A stretch of DNA of 64,000 nt from assembly GCA_037178855.1 (NCBI GenBank), contig JASJZC010000006.1:6076001-6140000 (forward strand). The letters run 5' to 3'. The notes below the pieces were generated by a model. The model made no database searches. It saw nothing but the letters and a program-made list of their open reading frames with translations, and was not told the DNA's origin. A program made the translations under genes and the position numbers. Source of the DNA: Oscheius sp. JU75. Lineage: Eukaryota > Nematoda > Chromadorea > Rhabditida > Rhabditidae. Shown here piece after piece: positions 10,732-23,844 of this stretch (the stretch's first letter is position 1; every line of letters starts with the position of its first letter).

Positions 10732-13700
10732 CTAGGCATCGGCCAAAATGACATCAATACGCTGAGGATCGTAGTGGAATGCTGGGCCGAAACGGGCGGC
10801 GAGATCACGGAGGAGAGGCAACAGTTTCAACAGCTGACAACATTCATCCAGGACGCGGGACTCGTTCTCTCCGTAGTGACTGTACAGGAGTCTAAATCCA
10901 ATATTTGAAGTCCAAAAGGATGAGATTACCTTTTGAGCAAGCCAACAAGTTTGCCATTTTCGCGAGCGACATCCTCTCTGGAGAAAACGGGCAGATCACT
11001 GTCAAAGACTGCTAATAGGGCGAGAATCGAGATGATGTGGTCGTGAGAACGGATGTCTTCGGGAAGATGGGAGTAAAACCTGGAAATTGGAGAGGTTACT
11101 TATAAGGTGTTTCTCTATCCCACTATTATTCCCACACACTCACTGGTAGTATGTTTCCTACCCTTCGCACTATCTGACCCGTGAAACCTCGAACAACTTT
11201 GGTCGAGAACTCTGAATCCCGGTGCCTCTCTCACCCCTGGAATTGTGTCCATCGACTGTCCCAAGGACGACTGCACCGATCACGAGGTCTTTAGACAAAC
11301 ACTGACAGAGTAAACTACTCACATGAAACATTCCCGCTGCACTTCGGGCTGCATCGGCCAGTCGCCTCCTCTCCATTGGTGGAGTCTCTGATCGTACTGC
11401 TGACAGCCACGCATGATCATGTAGGCAAGACATCTCTCTGAATAGAAAAATATCAAAATGACATAAAATGATATCCTACCTCTGATCAGGACGTACATGT
11501 CGTGGCGAGAAATGGCCTGCAGAAAGCCAATTTTCCTCGAGGCATTGATTAGTTCCCGGGCGGTGTTCTCCACTCGATTCTGCGGAAGAGGATCATAGCA
11601 GTTCTGGTAGGAGAAGCTGTCATAACAGCCTCCCCATTCTCGGTTGACCGTCTCAATTTCCATCAAAACGTCGCGATCCAGATTGGTCAGAGTGTGAATT
11701 TCTGGGTCTGTCTCGGACATTTGCACCATGGGAACACCTTCATTCTGACTCGAAGGCTGATAAATCTCTACGGGAGGAAGACTCGAGTTCTCCTGAAATT
11801 TGCACTGTTCATTGCCGAGAGTTTGTTTCAAGAGTGTTTTTTTTTCGAGAAGCATGAGTTGGTAACTCACGCTGAAGGCTGTGGGATCTACGACAGTCGG
11901 TTGGGTGTTGAGCCAGTTGACGCAGCTGTCTTCCGAAGGCAAGAGCCCATTTCTTTGGAAGTCTTCTGTCGTCTCGAGTCTGGCCTCCTCCTTGGTATCA
12001 CAAGAGTTGCAAGAGGCACTGTTCTGTCCGGCTGCCAAGAGATCTTTTGTTACCTGAGAAATGACATTAAGTTCGAACACGAAAAGATTCACCTCATCGA
12101 CAATGGTTGCTCCGGGTGGGTATCTGCCACACATGCATTTACAAGAGCAGCTGACAGATCGATTTGTATTGTTCTCAATCAGATGCAAGAGTACTTCGCG
12201 AGGAATCGTGACCATGTCCGGATGCATCGGATTGTTGATCAGAATAGGTCCTTGAGTCGGAGCAAGTGGAGGAGCCAAAATGTTGGGCTGAATAGCCGGA
12301 GCTGCCAAAGGGGGTTGCATCGGAGTCTGGATCGTCGAAGATATCGGAGCCATTGAAGGCTGAATTGGATTCGGGATCGAAGGGGCCATCTGAGCGGCGG
12401 CGACTTGGTTCGCGACGACAGCGGCCACAATCTGCTGTTGCACCTGTTGCTGGACAGCCAACTGAGCCTGTGCAGCGATGACACTCTCTACAGCATTGGT
12501 CACTACTGGAAGAAGAGTGACCGAGGACTGAACCGGGTCGATGTTCGGCGGTATGAAGCCCATTCCACTCATGGTCGACGAGGGATCGACATCCATGCAC
12601 TGGATAGCAGTCGTCGTCGAACTGACATCGGCCAGAGAGTGAGCAGCGGTTGTCGGGATTGTATCGACTATTCCGTGACCATTCATTCCGTTCATTCCGT
12701 TCATCGGGCTCATTATGTTCGTGGTAGGAGCAGAAACTGGCGGCATTCCCGGATCGACGGAGCTGAAAACAGGGAATGATGGGTGTTAGTTACGAAAAGG
12801 CAGAAGGCTGGGACTGTTTTTGGGGATCGAACTTGACCTGTCTGGATTCATAGTCTGTGCCCTAACCGACTGCGCTATGTGGGAAAGACCGCCCTGTGAT
12901 TTTAGACGAATACATGACTAGTTGGAAAGTACTTGTAGAAAGGCAAACTTCTGACTCACAATGGTGGCATCATCTCTTCCATCTGCATGTAATAGTCCTT
13001 GACAGAATGTGGCTGTGTAGGAGACGGCTGATCCTCATACGGCTTGCACTCGCTCCTGTATCTTTCTCTCTTTGGTGAGTCGTCTTGACCGTCGATTCTT
13101 AGAGCATCCATCATTCTCCTCTCCCGATTCTCCTCGACACGTTGTTTCTTTTCCAGTCTGGCCTCTTCGGACATGATCCATTCTTTCTTCATGCCGACTT
13201 CAAAGCACTTGGCCAAACGACATCGCTGACAGAATCGTCTTGAGACGATGTTGATCTCACATTGCTCGCTAAATGGACAGCGAATGTCCTTCTCCTAGAG
13301 AATCGAAGTTTGAAAAAGGAAGGAGGGTGTACATACCTTGTTCGCGTTTCTTCTAAAGAAGGCCTTGCAGGACTCACAGGTGATGACGTTGAAGTTGTAG
13401 GAGAAGGCCTTGTCTCCACAAACGCGACAGATCTGAACAGTTTGATTCTTGAAAGATCATTGGCAAATAGTACCTTATTGGCAGTGCGACGATCTCCACT
13501 CCCACTGCTGGAAGTGTTGGTTCTCTTCCGGGTGAAGGGACGGTCCGGGTCGTGATTGTAAGCTGAAAAAAGATAATTGAACACTATGTACGTGACTAAC
13601 ATGCAAGACTTCCAAGGAATTCTCCAGGAAACAGGAAAGAAAGAGTCAAGGCTTTGTTAACATCCAAAGAGCCAAAAGTTCATGCTTTTAAGAGATCGAG

Positions 13701-13938
13701 GGATAAGAGAGTATCAGACGAAACGCTTCAAAGTCAGAAGGACAAGAAAACTTGAGACACTCGGTCACGTAATCAAGAATCAAGAGACAAAACACTCACC
13801 GGGAGAAGACGATCTCCTCTGTGGTGATCTCGTTCCACTGCGAGCATCTCTAAAAGGTGAGTGAGCTTCCGAGGTCACTACGCCTCCATCGTCTCCACCC
13901 TGGACCAGGTATCTTGAGCTTCTACGTAAACTTTTCAT
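10732..13938 (-). CDS. Nuclear hormone receptor of the DAF-12/NHR-8/NHR-48 (NR1J) class
   Basis: Ten exons give about 749 residues: 13938-13800, 13562-13474, 13432-13337, 13294-12960, 12762-12093, 12053-11871, 11792-11480, 11437-11323, 11079-10930, 10891-10732. A basic Ser/Arg N-terminus precedes the C4 zinc-finger DNA-binding domain, which begins CRVCGDKAFSYNFNVITC. The P-box CESCKA is characteristic of NR1J receptors. The second finger ends CRLAKCFEVGMKKEWIM. A long hinge is rich in Met, Pro, Gln and Ala. The C-terminal ligand-binding domain includes LLKRLLYSHYGENESR and ends FHYDPQRIDVILADA. Length and layout match DAF-12, a dafachronic-acid receptor, but ligand and exact orthology (daf-12, nhr-8 or nhr-48) cannot be settled by eye. 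The large upstream intergenic region fits a heavily regulated gene. Confidence 0.92.
12821..12886 (-). pseudogene. tRNA-like remnant in a nuclear-receptor intron
   Basis: The minus strand carries an A-box-like TAGCGCAGTCGGTTAG and, at normal spacing, a B-box-like AAGTTCGATCCCC, as in a tRNA gene or tRNA-derived SINE. The anticodon stem and T-stem do not pair properly, so it is not a functional tRNA. It lies in the 197-nt intron (12959-12763), which is larger than this gene's neighbouring introns. It could be a decayed tRNA or a SINE head. Confidence 0.4.
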
Positions 13939-14139
13939 CAGGCAGTGTCTGGTCTCGGAGAGTCAGTCAATCAGGAAAACGTTTCGGTATCCGGCGACGA
14001 AGCTGTTGTGCCAGGTTGTTCGCCGAGAAAGGCACGGGCTGGGCTGTTCTCTTGCTACGAAGTTGACAATGAGAGCTGACGACGGTTGGAGGGCTGAAGC
14101 GGGAGGCCCCTGGACGCGCCGTTTTTAGCTGAAAAAGAT

Positions 14140-17100
14140 GTTTAGTTTATGTATAGGGTAGAAGCAAAAAGAATAAGAGAAGATCCTTTTGATTTGAATA
14201 CCATCCGAATTCGATCAGTCCATCAATTTCGTAAAGACTCGTCGCATTACGAAATATCCTAAGTGGATCAGTGAGAAACCAATCAAAATAGATAGATGTC
14301 ATCAGGCGGTCCTAATCAATAGTCTGTACCCGCAACTATTTGTACTTTGGCTCTATGACGTGCTGATTGGACCGAAGATCACTCTCTGGCTAGCCCCATT
14401 TCGGGAGTAGGAAGGGACCGACAGCGCACCCGGGAGGTACGCGAAGACTGACACAAACAATTCGATAAGGACTCGCTAGCCCCGTCGAACCGGGCCTAAC
14501 AGCCTGACAGCGATCGGTCTTCCCCGAATGATATCAAGGCCAAGTCTATTATTAGGCCCCTCTAAGAAAAAGGCAGTTTATTTTAGGGGGTACAAAAATA
14601 GAGTGATCGTGATGGACCGTTGGGTAGGAAACTGGTTTCCAGAGCTTAGAGAAAACGATCCGTCATCCATTTTTCAGAGGAAGCTTCCAATTGTGTGTGA
14701 TAAGGAACTTTCGAGAAGGGTGGTTATCGGAACGTCGTGATCTATGGTTGCAGGCAAGGTCACGGGACTGTCTCCTGCCCCTTGACTCATACTCTTTTGC
14801 TCTGTGTTTACCTGTTCTCTTACTAAACCCACAACTATCGGTGAATAACCGATCTGGGTACATCTGCTGTCTTGATGACCCCTACCAGTACGCGTCTGTC
14901 TCGGTTCAGAGTAGCTAGAAAAATATTCTTAGCAGTCAACTGAACCGATAGTGATAGATGATTTATTTATGTCCATCTACTCATCTTTGACCGACTCTCT
15001 TGAGTGCCAAGCCAGAACAATCAAGATTCAGTTACGCCGTATCTAATCCTCTTATTCTGATTGCTCTTACTCTTTTTGTCAAGCTATGCTTTGTCCCCCT
15101 TCTCTCCCGTAGTCGATCTACATCCCCCTGTCCCCCATGTCCCCCTGTACCCCCTGTCCCCCTTCCCCCCAGTCACCGCGACGTTCCCCCTGCAAAAGAT
15201 GACGACGTGCTATTTACCACTGGCACTCCTCCTAAGATGTACTCTCTTGTTTTTAAGGCGTTCTCATCGAGGGTTTAAACGGGATGCACTAGACACAAAA
15301 CAGCTAGTCAGCAAGCCCCCATTCTGTTTACCCTTGAACAAAAGACCATTTCAGTGGGGATGGGCAAAACATATTATTCACTGAATAGACGGGGAGTACT
15401 GCTTGTTCGATCATTGGTCAGCTAGTCCTTGAGACAGGAAATAAGGGGTGCGAACGTACTCCAATGGGTCAGACGGAGGTTGTTTCAACAAGCACGGGAG
15501 CACGGTGCAGATGTCCTCGGGAATGAGGGCGAGCACTCTTATTAGAGACTAGGTTAGTTATGCTGTCACTCAGTCCCTTTGTGACTCCTAAAAGTCAAGA
15601 ATGACTGTACCTGATCTTGTGGTTCGTCTGTGCAGAAGAATGGAAGATGAGGGATGTTTCTGTCGATAATATTGTTTGATTGCGAGTCATAATAAATCTA
15701 CGTGGGAGCAATATTCTCACAAAACTGTGTAGGTAAAACGGTATGGAACTCAATTAGTTGATAAGTTTTGGAAAGTGGCTATTGATGAAGTGGGAAAATA
15801 GCGTAGTCTACAATTCCTCAAGAGTCTTCGAGGTTAGTGTGGAGATAGAAACCAGACGGCACTATCCTGGAATGATCTTCTTCCGACCCTCGAATCATAC
15901 CTAGTGAAGATGCTTTCTCTTATTGTTAGCCGAACTGCCATTTTTCTCGAGGTTAACAGGTGGGATCTCTAAACTGTGAGAGTCTTCGAAAAGTAAAGAA
16001 CAATGGGATGAGATCATGAGCCCTATGAATGATTTCGATAAGTATGCCCCATATTTTCTCGGTTGATCTAGGTACTCTTTTTTCCCGAAGAGACTGTCTG
16101 GAAAATCGTTCCTTCTGATGAAGAGACAACAATGTTTGGAACTTACAGAAAGCAACAATTAGAAGGGAGGGCCCAAATATCAATCAGCAACAGAAATCTG
16201 AAGCAAGTCCAATAAACGAGTTATGATCTTTGCAACAAAGATCAGAGCTAATTTACGGGCATGTGAATTGTCTTTGCTCTCGCGAAAAAAGTAATCGATA
16301 CTTGCCAACGAGATTATGGTCTTTAAAGATTGGAACAGGTTGCAAAAACAGACGGCGCGAGCACGGGGGAGAAAGAAAGAGAGAGAGAGGGAGACGACAG
16401 AAAAATCGATAGAAATCGAGAGATCACGAGGGTTGTCAAGCTTTCTCCCGCCTCTTTCTTACTCATTTTACTATGGAAATGTGATATTTCTCTTTGAATA
16501 AAAGAAATAAGAGAAAAAGGGAAATATAAGAGAGAAAACGATCGATCGATGCCGACTTGGCCCCATGCCCACTGCAGATGAGCCCCGCGCGAAAAGAGAG
16601 CGGCCGGGGCGGGGACGGACGGACGGGCGTCCACAGCAACAGCAGGCAAGTTGCGTACGAGTTGAGGCCAAGGAGGAGAACGATGACGTCATTCGAACAG
16701 AGCGAGATCACGTGCCACGACAAACACGTATGGTCGCGACGGTCTTTCCCCACCAACTGATAAAAGGAGCCGATCGTTAGGACTGGAAGAGGGGATATCC
16801 CCGCACTGAGTGCTTGTTTTGGAGGGAGAGAGGGCGGGGCCAGAGGTGGTCAACATTTTCTTTTTGAATGAATTTATGGGATCTTTCAGTTAGCTATGGA
16901 ATCTCGAATAGACCTTCTTAAAAAGTGATTTTCAATGTTCAAAAGATATTTCTGCCTTCTGCAAAGCTATAATTCCAATCAAAAGCAACAACTATACAGG
17001 ACAGAAAGAGTTGTTCAATTTCAACATGTGCTCGACTCTGTGTCGCACCCGTACTTTCAGATTAGCAGGAAGTTCTTCGCAAAAGAACAAAGTTTTCCAT

Positions 17101-17647
17101 CCGCAAAAAAACATCAAAAAATACGTGCCCGCACGGCTGATCAAAAATTTCCAGTTAGGTTCCTTTCGTAGTCTCTTAGAGACAGTACTAGGTTCATGAC
17201 AAATGAACTCCGTCAGAGCAGGAACACCTCGTTCTCAGATTTAATCAACCTCTTTCTCCCGTCAGCCAGATACTTAGTGATTGACGACAATGTTCTTTCA
17301 ATTCGGAACCAGCTGGATTTTACTGATACTCTGGACTTTTCCCTGTCTCTTTCCCTAATCTGTTTACGGAACTGTTGCAAAATGGAAAGCACCAAACAGC
17401 ACAAGCCCGATATCGACAGAAATGGAGGGAATGTTACGATAAATTTCACGTGATTCACTACGGAGGTCACCTGTTAGAGATCACGTGCACCATCTTCTCG
17501 TATCTAAAACTTTATTATTATATCATACACAAACAATAACTCTGCTTCATATACGACTTTCTTGGGAATGAATTGGGTGGACAGGATAGCTGCGGAACCG
17601 TATTTTCGAACAAAAAGGGGAGAGGGACAACATACCCATTTTCGACT
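14140..17647. other. Large gene-poor intergenic region
   Basis: About 3.5 kb separates the start of the nuclear receptor from the end of the deubiquitinase. Open frames here are short and low-complexity, for example the Pro/Cys-rich translation of C-runs near 15100. Purine-rich runs lie around 16370-16400 and 16580-16640. No domain, tRNA or splice-joined reading frame was recognised. It may hold long-range regulatory sequence for the nuclear receptor, which is inferred only from position. Confidence 0.5.
15123..15172 (-). repeat. C-run array; G-quadruplex motif on the minus strand
   Basis: Six runs of five or more C, each separated by 2-4 bases (CCCCCTGT-like units), lie within 50 bases. On the complementary strand this is six G-runs with short loops, well beyond the usual four-run G-quadruplex rule. 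It lies about 1.2 kb upstream of the nuclear receptor start, with the G-rich strand being that gene's coding strand. Confidence 0.8.
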
Positions 17648-20600
17648 CTAAAGAGAACTGTTCAGCTGTTCTTCGTCTTGATCCGTCAGATTGGCTTGAA
17701 GACGTCGTTCTGCCTCGGATTTGGCCTGTTCGATTTGAATGTCCGCCTCTTTGCTCAGTTTCTCCAACTCTTCAACAGTCGGCTGTGGAGCGCGCGTCAG
17801 GAAAACCTGAAAAATGATGTTGATTGGAAGCCAAAACAAAACGATGGGGAGAATTTCAAATGTTCCGAAAAGATACAATGAACAGTAAAGGATTTTTACC
17901 TCGGGTCCTCCTCCATAACAGCTGGCAAAGAAGAGATACTTCTCGCGAGGAATCTCGATGAAGCTGGCCTTCGGATTGAGCACGACCTCGTCAGCGCTAT
18001 TTCTTTGAACGAGGGCAGAGTTGTCAATTGGTCCCGGTGGTTCTGAAAAGCGTTCTTTTTAAAAGTTGGTTCAAGACTAATCACACGAATCCTCGATTTT
18101 GCTACATGGAAATCATCAAAGTACTTGTAATGGCTTTGTGGTTTCAAAGTATGTAGACATTCTTGCTTACTGGGCCCTATTTTCCAAGCAAACTAGTAAA
18201 AGTTACTTTTAGACATTTAAAGTTACTGTTCAAGGGAAAGTACATTCAGTGGAGTAAGCGAGAAAGAGAACTAGCCGAGAATAGGATCAGAAACGAAGCG
18301 TTGCCAGGCCTGATACCACGCCCTGCTTAACACGTTCTGGTTCATATAAAAGCTGTAGAGAAGCTTCTCGTCGGTGAACATTGCTGCTTGAATCTGAAAT
18401 TACTTTTCTTCAAGCAAAAGATATAAATCACAGCCTCATCGATTTTCCTATATTTCTGGTGTTCCGCAAATTTCTTCTCGGCCAGCCACTGCCACCTCTT
18501 GTTACAAATCAGACAGTAATGCAACTTGTCCACCCGGGGTCCTCCGCCAAATTCACAGTAAAGTCTCTCTGCCAACTGGGACGGAACTTGGGTACAGAGA
18601 TTCGTAATGTGGTTGGCTCTTCTCGGTAGAATGTGACCGTGTTGACAGAGGAAGGAAAAGTTGGAAATTGGGCCCGGATCCGCGAACGTATTCAACTTCA
18701 GCAGCCATTCTGCCGAGATGTACGTCTTCGTCGTCGTCTAAAAATACTTTAAGAATTACGAAGAGAAGCATACCTTGGTTGTGGAAGGAGGAGAGACGGC
18801 CTGGGCCACGTCCATGCGAATATCCTCCATTAGACTGTTCCTTTTCTGGTAGAAGAGTACATAGGCCTCTTTGGTCATCACATAGGCCGTGTCCAGTTTG
18901 GTGACTGTCGAGTCGTCGTACTCATACCAATTTCCGTCAATCTCGTTCTTACAGTAGGCCAGGTAATGTCCACAGTCCATGCTGCTTCCCTAATTTATAC
19001 TGTTTGCAATAAGAATGAAGATAAACCTCGTGGCTAATGAAACCGCACAGATCGTACATGGTATTCTTCTCGTCGGGAGAACAGAAAGACGAGATGTCCA
19101 GATCGCAGAGGGGGAATGACACACGGGTCGAGATCTGAGTATACTTTTCCAATGTAAGAGTAAGAGCAAACCTTTGAACTAGCGAAAGCATCGTGCCTGA
19201 ACCGTTTCAGATGAACGGAGAGAACTTCCGGCGCCTGCACGATCCGACAAGTCTTGACCCCGTTTCGGAGCTTTTTGCACTTTTCGCACGAGTACATATC
19301 GTCACCGACGAGACGATCCGGAGAGAAGAAGGCTGAGAGACAGTCGTGAAGAGAGATTGGCGGGGCAACGAACAGCGAGCTGATGAACGACCACCAGCTC
19401 CAGGCGCCTTCTCTTTCGCCTCCCATCGATGAAAAATGCTCGTCATCGACTGGATTCTCGGCCAGTTTGTTCAGTTGTTCTCGCGAGGGAATCGGCAGTG
19501 AGAGGTCCTGATTGCTCGTTTAGCAAAGCTGTTAATAAAAAATTCTACCTGGAAAGTTTCGGTCGTGTTGGAGACGGTCTTGCAGGTCAGACACTTGACA
19601 CTGCTCTCGATGGTCCCGTCGAAGACGTCCGTCACTATAGATCTCCATCCGACGGGCTCTCGATTCTTCTTCTCATCGGCTTCGCGAGATTTTCGGTCGC
19701 TACGCGATTCCATCGACGTAGAGGGAGTGTCTCCGTCCGAGCTCCAACCGCTGTCCGCCGTCTCGAATCTGTAAGCAGGTTTTTCCAAGATTCAGAACTG
19801 TTTTGAGCTTTTTAGTCCGTAAAGATGAAAAAAAAACTCACTGATCACTTTCGGCCGAGCTAGTCGAACTATTCCTCCGTCCCTTCTTGACTATTAGACT
19901 GCTGGGCATCGTCTCGTATCGGTAAATCGGCTGACCCATCTCCCTGAACCCATTTTGAAAGGATCAAACTACAAAAACTACTTGTGAACTTGCTCCAGAA
20001 GACATCTGATCAGTTCCTGGGCGTCCTGCTGTGACCAGCCTCGAAATTGCGGGAAACGTTCCCGGACGCCGAGTAGAAGAAGATCCGGCGAGATGGAAAG
20101 GTCCCGTTTCGGGCTCCAGAGTTTCTGGATGGTCGAGTTCAAGGACCTGCTTACAACCGGCTCATGGAAAGAGTACGGTCGCAGGTCTCCCTAAATGTTA
20201 CTTATTTCTATTCTAAAGATATTTCACCTTGTCTCGGAAGAAGTCAGAAAAGGGCGGACAGTTGGAGAGAACTTGAATGGCCGCGTTGAAGTAGCACGTA
20301 TTGACGAGATTCTTCATCCCGGTCAGCCCCTTCGGATAGTCATCCTCAAACTCATCCTCCATTTGTTTCATTAGCGGCCTTCCACACGAGGCCTCTTTCT
20401 CCAACGGCGCTCCTCTAGCCTTATCTGCCTAGAATCTAGATTTTTTAAACCAAATAAAAATATTTCAACCTCGGCCAGCTGATTTTTCGGCTTTGGAGTG
20501 CCCTCCTTCACTACGAGCTTCTTTCCGGGCGACGAGCCTCGTTCTTTGCTAACCTGTCGACCGCGCTTCAGAAGACAGCGACGGAGCTGAAAGTTCCAGT

Positions 20601-21367
20601 ATAAATCAGTTTGAGAGACAAAAAGGTTAGAGTAAAAGAATGATAAAAAGGACCCCCGGTTATTGATAGAGGGTTTTGAGCAGCTGATAACGGCCTATTA
20701 GCAGAAACAGACAGAAAGACATGCGAAAGTCCAATTTTGATAGGATGTAGTTGCAGAATCTGTGTTTTGGACACCAAGACAACTCTTAAATCAGTTGCTC
20801 TCAAAATTGAATTCAAAATGGAAAACGGGCACTTTCCACGCATAGAAAGTAGTAATTATCGTGTTCTTTCGTCTGGACATCAATATGAGCAAGAGAGAAT
20901 ACAAAAAAAACCAACTGAAGCCGGAATTTCAGGGACATTATAGTCGCGACTGATCTCCAGATCACACTCGAAGCAGTAGAGACGGTGGTTGACGGCGTGA
21001 AGGAAGACTATATGGTCGTTCTGCGACTAAAATCCTTTTTTTGGTATTTACAAGTTAAAAGTTACGGATTTGTGAGCGGTATGATGGGCCCGATCGCGAG
21101 TTCCACAGAAGGCGGCCTTCTTGATATCCTTGCAGCAGTCGCCGTGGAGACAGATCCATTTGGCTTTGGTCTCGTCCTGGCAGCTGTAGCAGATGTGAGT
21201 TGTGGATATCGTCTCCTTGCCGAAGAGACCCACATTGGCCACATGAGGACACGCCGTCGGCTTGTTCCTAAAACGATTTTTTTGATACGAACTACTATAA
21301 GTATGTACCTTTTCCTCAGTGTGTCCCCTTTATTACTCGACTGGCTGTCGTTTTTCTGGCGAGCCAT
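17648..21367 (-). CDS. Ubiquitin-specific protease of the USP20/USP33 type
   Basis: Many short exons run from ATG at 21367 (first exons 21367-21309, 21267-21066, 21026-20937, 20586-20470, 20428-20228, then from 20190) to a stop at 17648. Domain order: a UBP zinc finger starting [21 protein letters not shown]; the USP catalytic core with Cys box [16 protein letters not shown] (C is the nucleophile), then QDAQEL, then YSCEKCKK zinc knuckle, and His box [10 protein letters not shown]; then two DUSP-like segments (YVRGSGPISNF and [17 protein letters not shown]). ZnF-UBP + USP + two DUSPs is the layout of USP20/USP33 (VDU1/2), cytosolic deubiquitinases. The catalytic domain is split by a Ser-rich insert, also typical. 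The C-terminus is an acidic coiled-coil-like tail. ATG follows TTTCAG directly. Internal exon limits are approximate. Confidence 0.93.
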
Positions 21368-21657
21368 CTGAAAGGAGAATTTAAAAAGCCGGACAATAAC
21401 ATAGAAAGTGACCATAGCGGAAATCGATTTCGGACGAGAATTTCCGGTCAGAAGCAGTTTCCATCAAAAATAAAAGCAAAAGTACAGGTAAAAATGGAGA
21501 GAAACCGAACGATCGGCCAGAAAACTCGTTTGTTCAACAAGAATTTAATTTGGAGTAATGCAAAACGTGTCAAAATCCCGTAAAATAAGGTCAAAGGCAA
21601 CAGTATTGCTTATACACGTAACAGATCGAATCACCGGGGAGAGCTAAAAGGGGGCAG

Positions 21658-23517
<1,860 letters not shown>

Positions 23518-23844
23518 GAATTCTACTGGACATAAATATCTGAAAAATGCTTATGTTTGAGAAGAACAGAAAGGAGACTGTTGTTGAAAGCTGCAATCGT
23601 TTGTCAGCGCATGATTCAAATGGAGAAACAGTCTGGGCTAGTGATAGCGCTAGATTTAATAGCACAGCACCAGGCCTGTGGCCATACAGAAGACTAAAAG
23701 CAACAAGAAAAAGCAGGAAAATGAGAGAAATGTGGAAAAAGTTTCTTGGGAAATGCGAAAATCTCTTTGAAATCACTTTTTCCTCTTGTTGGAGTACTTT
23801 TCCTTGCGAGACCCCGTGGGTTAAAGGACTGTTTGTAATCCCTG

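Noticed and set aside
11694-12779. Long plus-strand ORFs (up to 220 codons) opposite the nuclear receptor
   Set aside because: They are antisense shadows of the Gln/Pro/Met-rich hinge exon, whose minus-strand frame fits the receptor model.
12821-12886. Functional tRNA in the nuclear-receptor intron
   Set aside because: A- and B-box strings are present, but the anticodon and T stems do not pair; listed as a remnant only.
15000-15384. Pro/Cys-rich ORFs near 15.0-15.4 kb
   Set aside because: They are translations of the C-run array in two frames and contain no domain or splice context.
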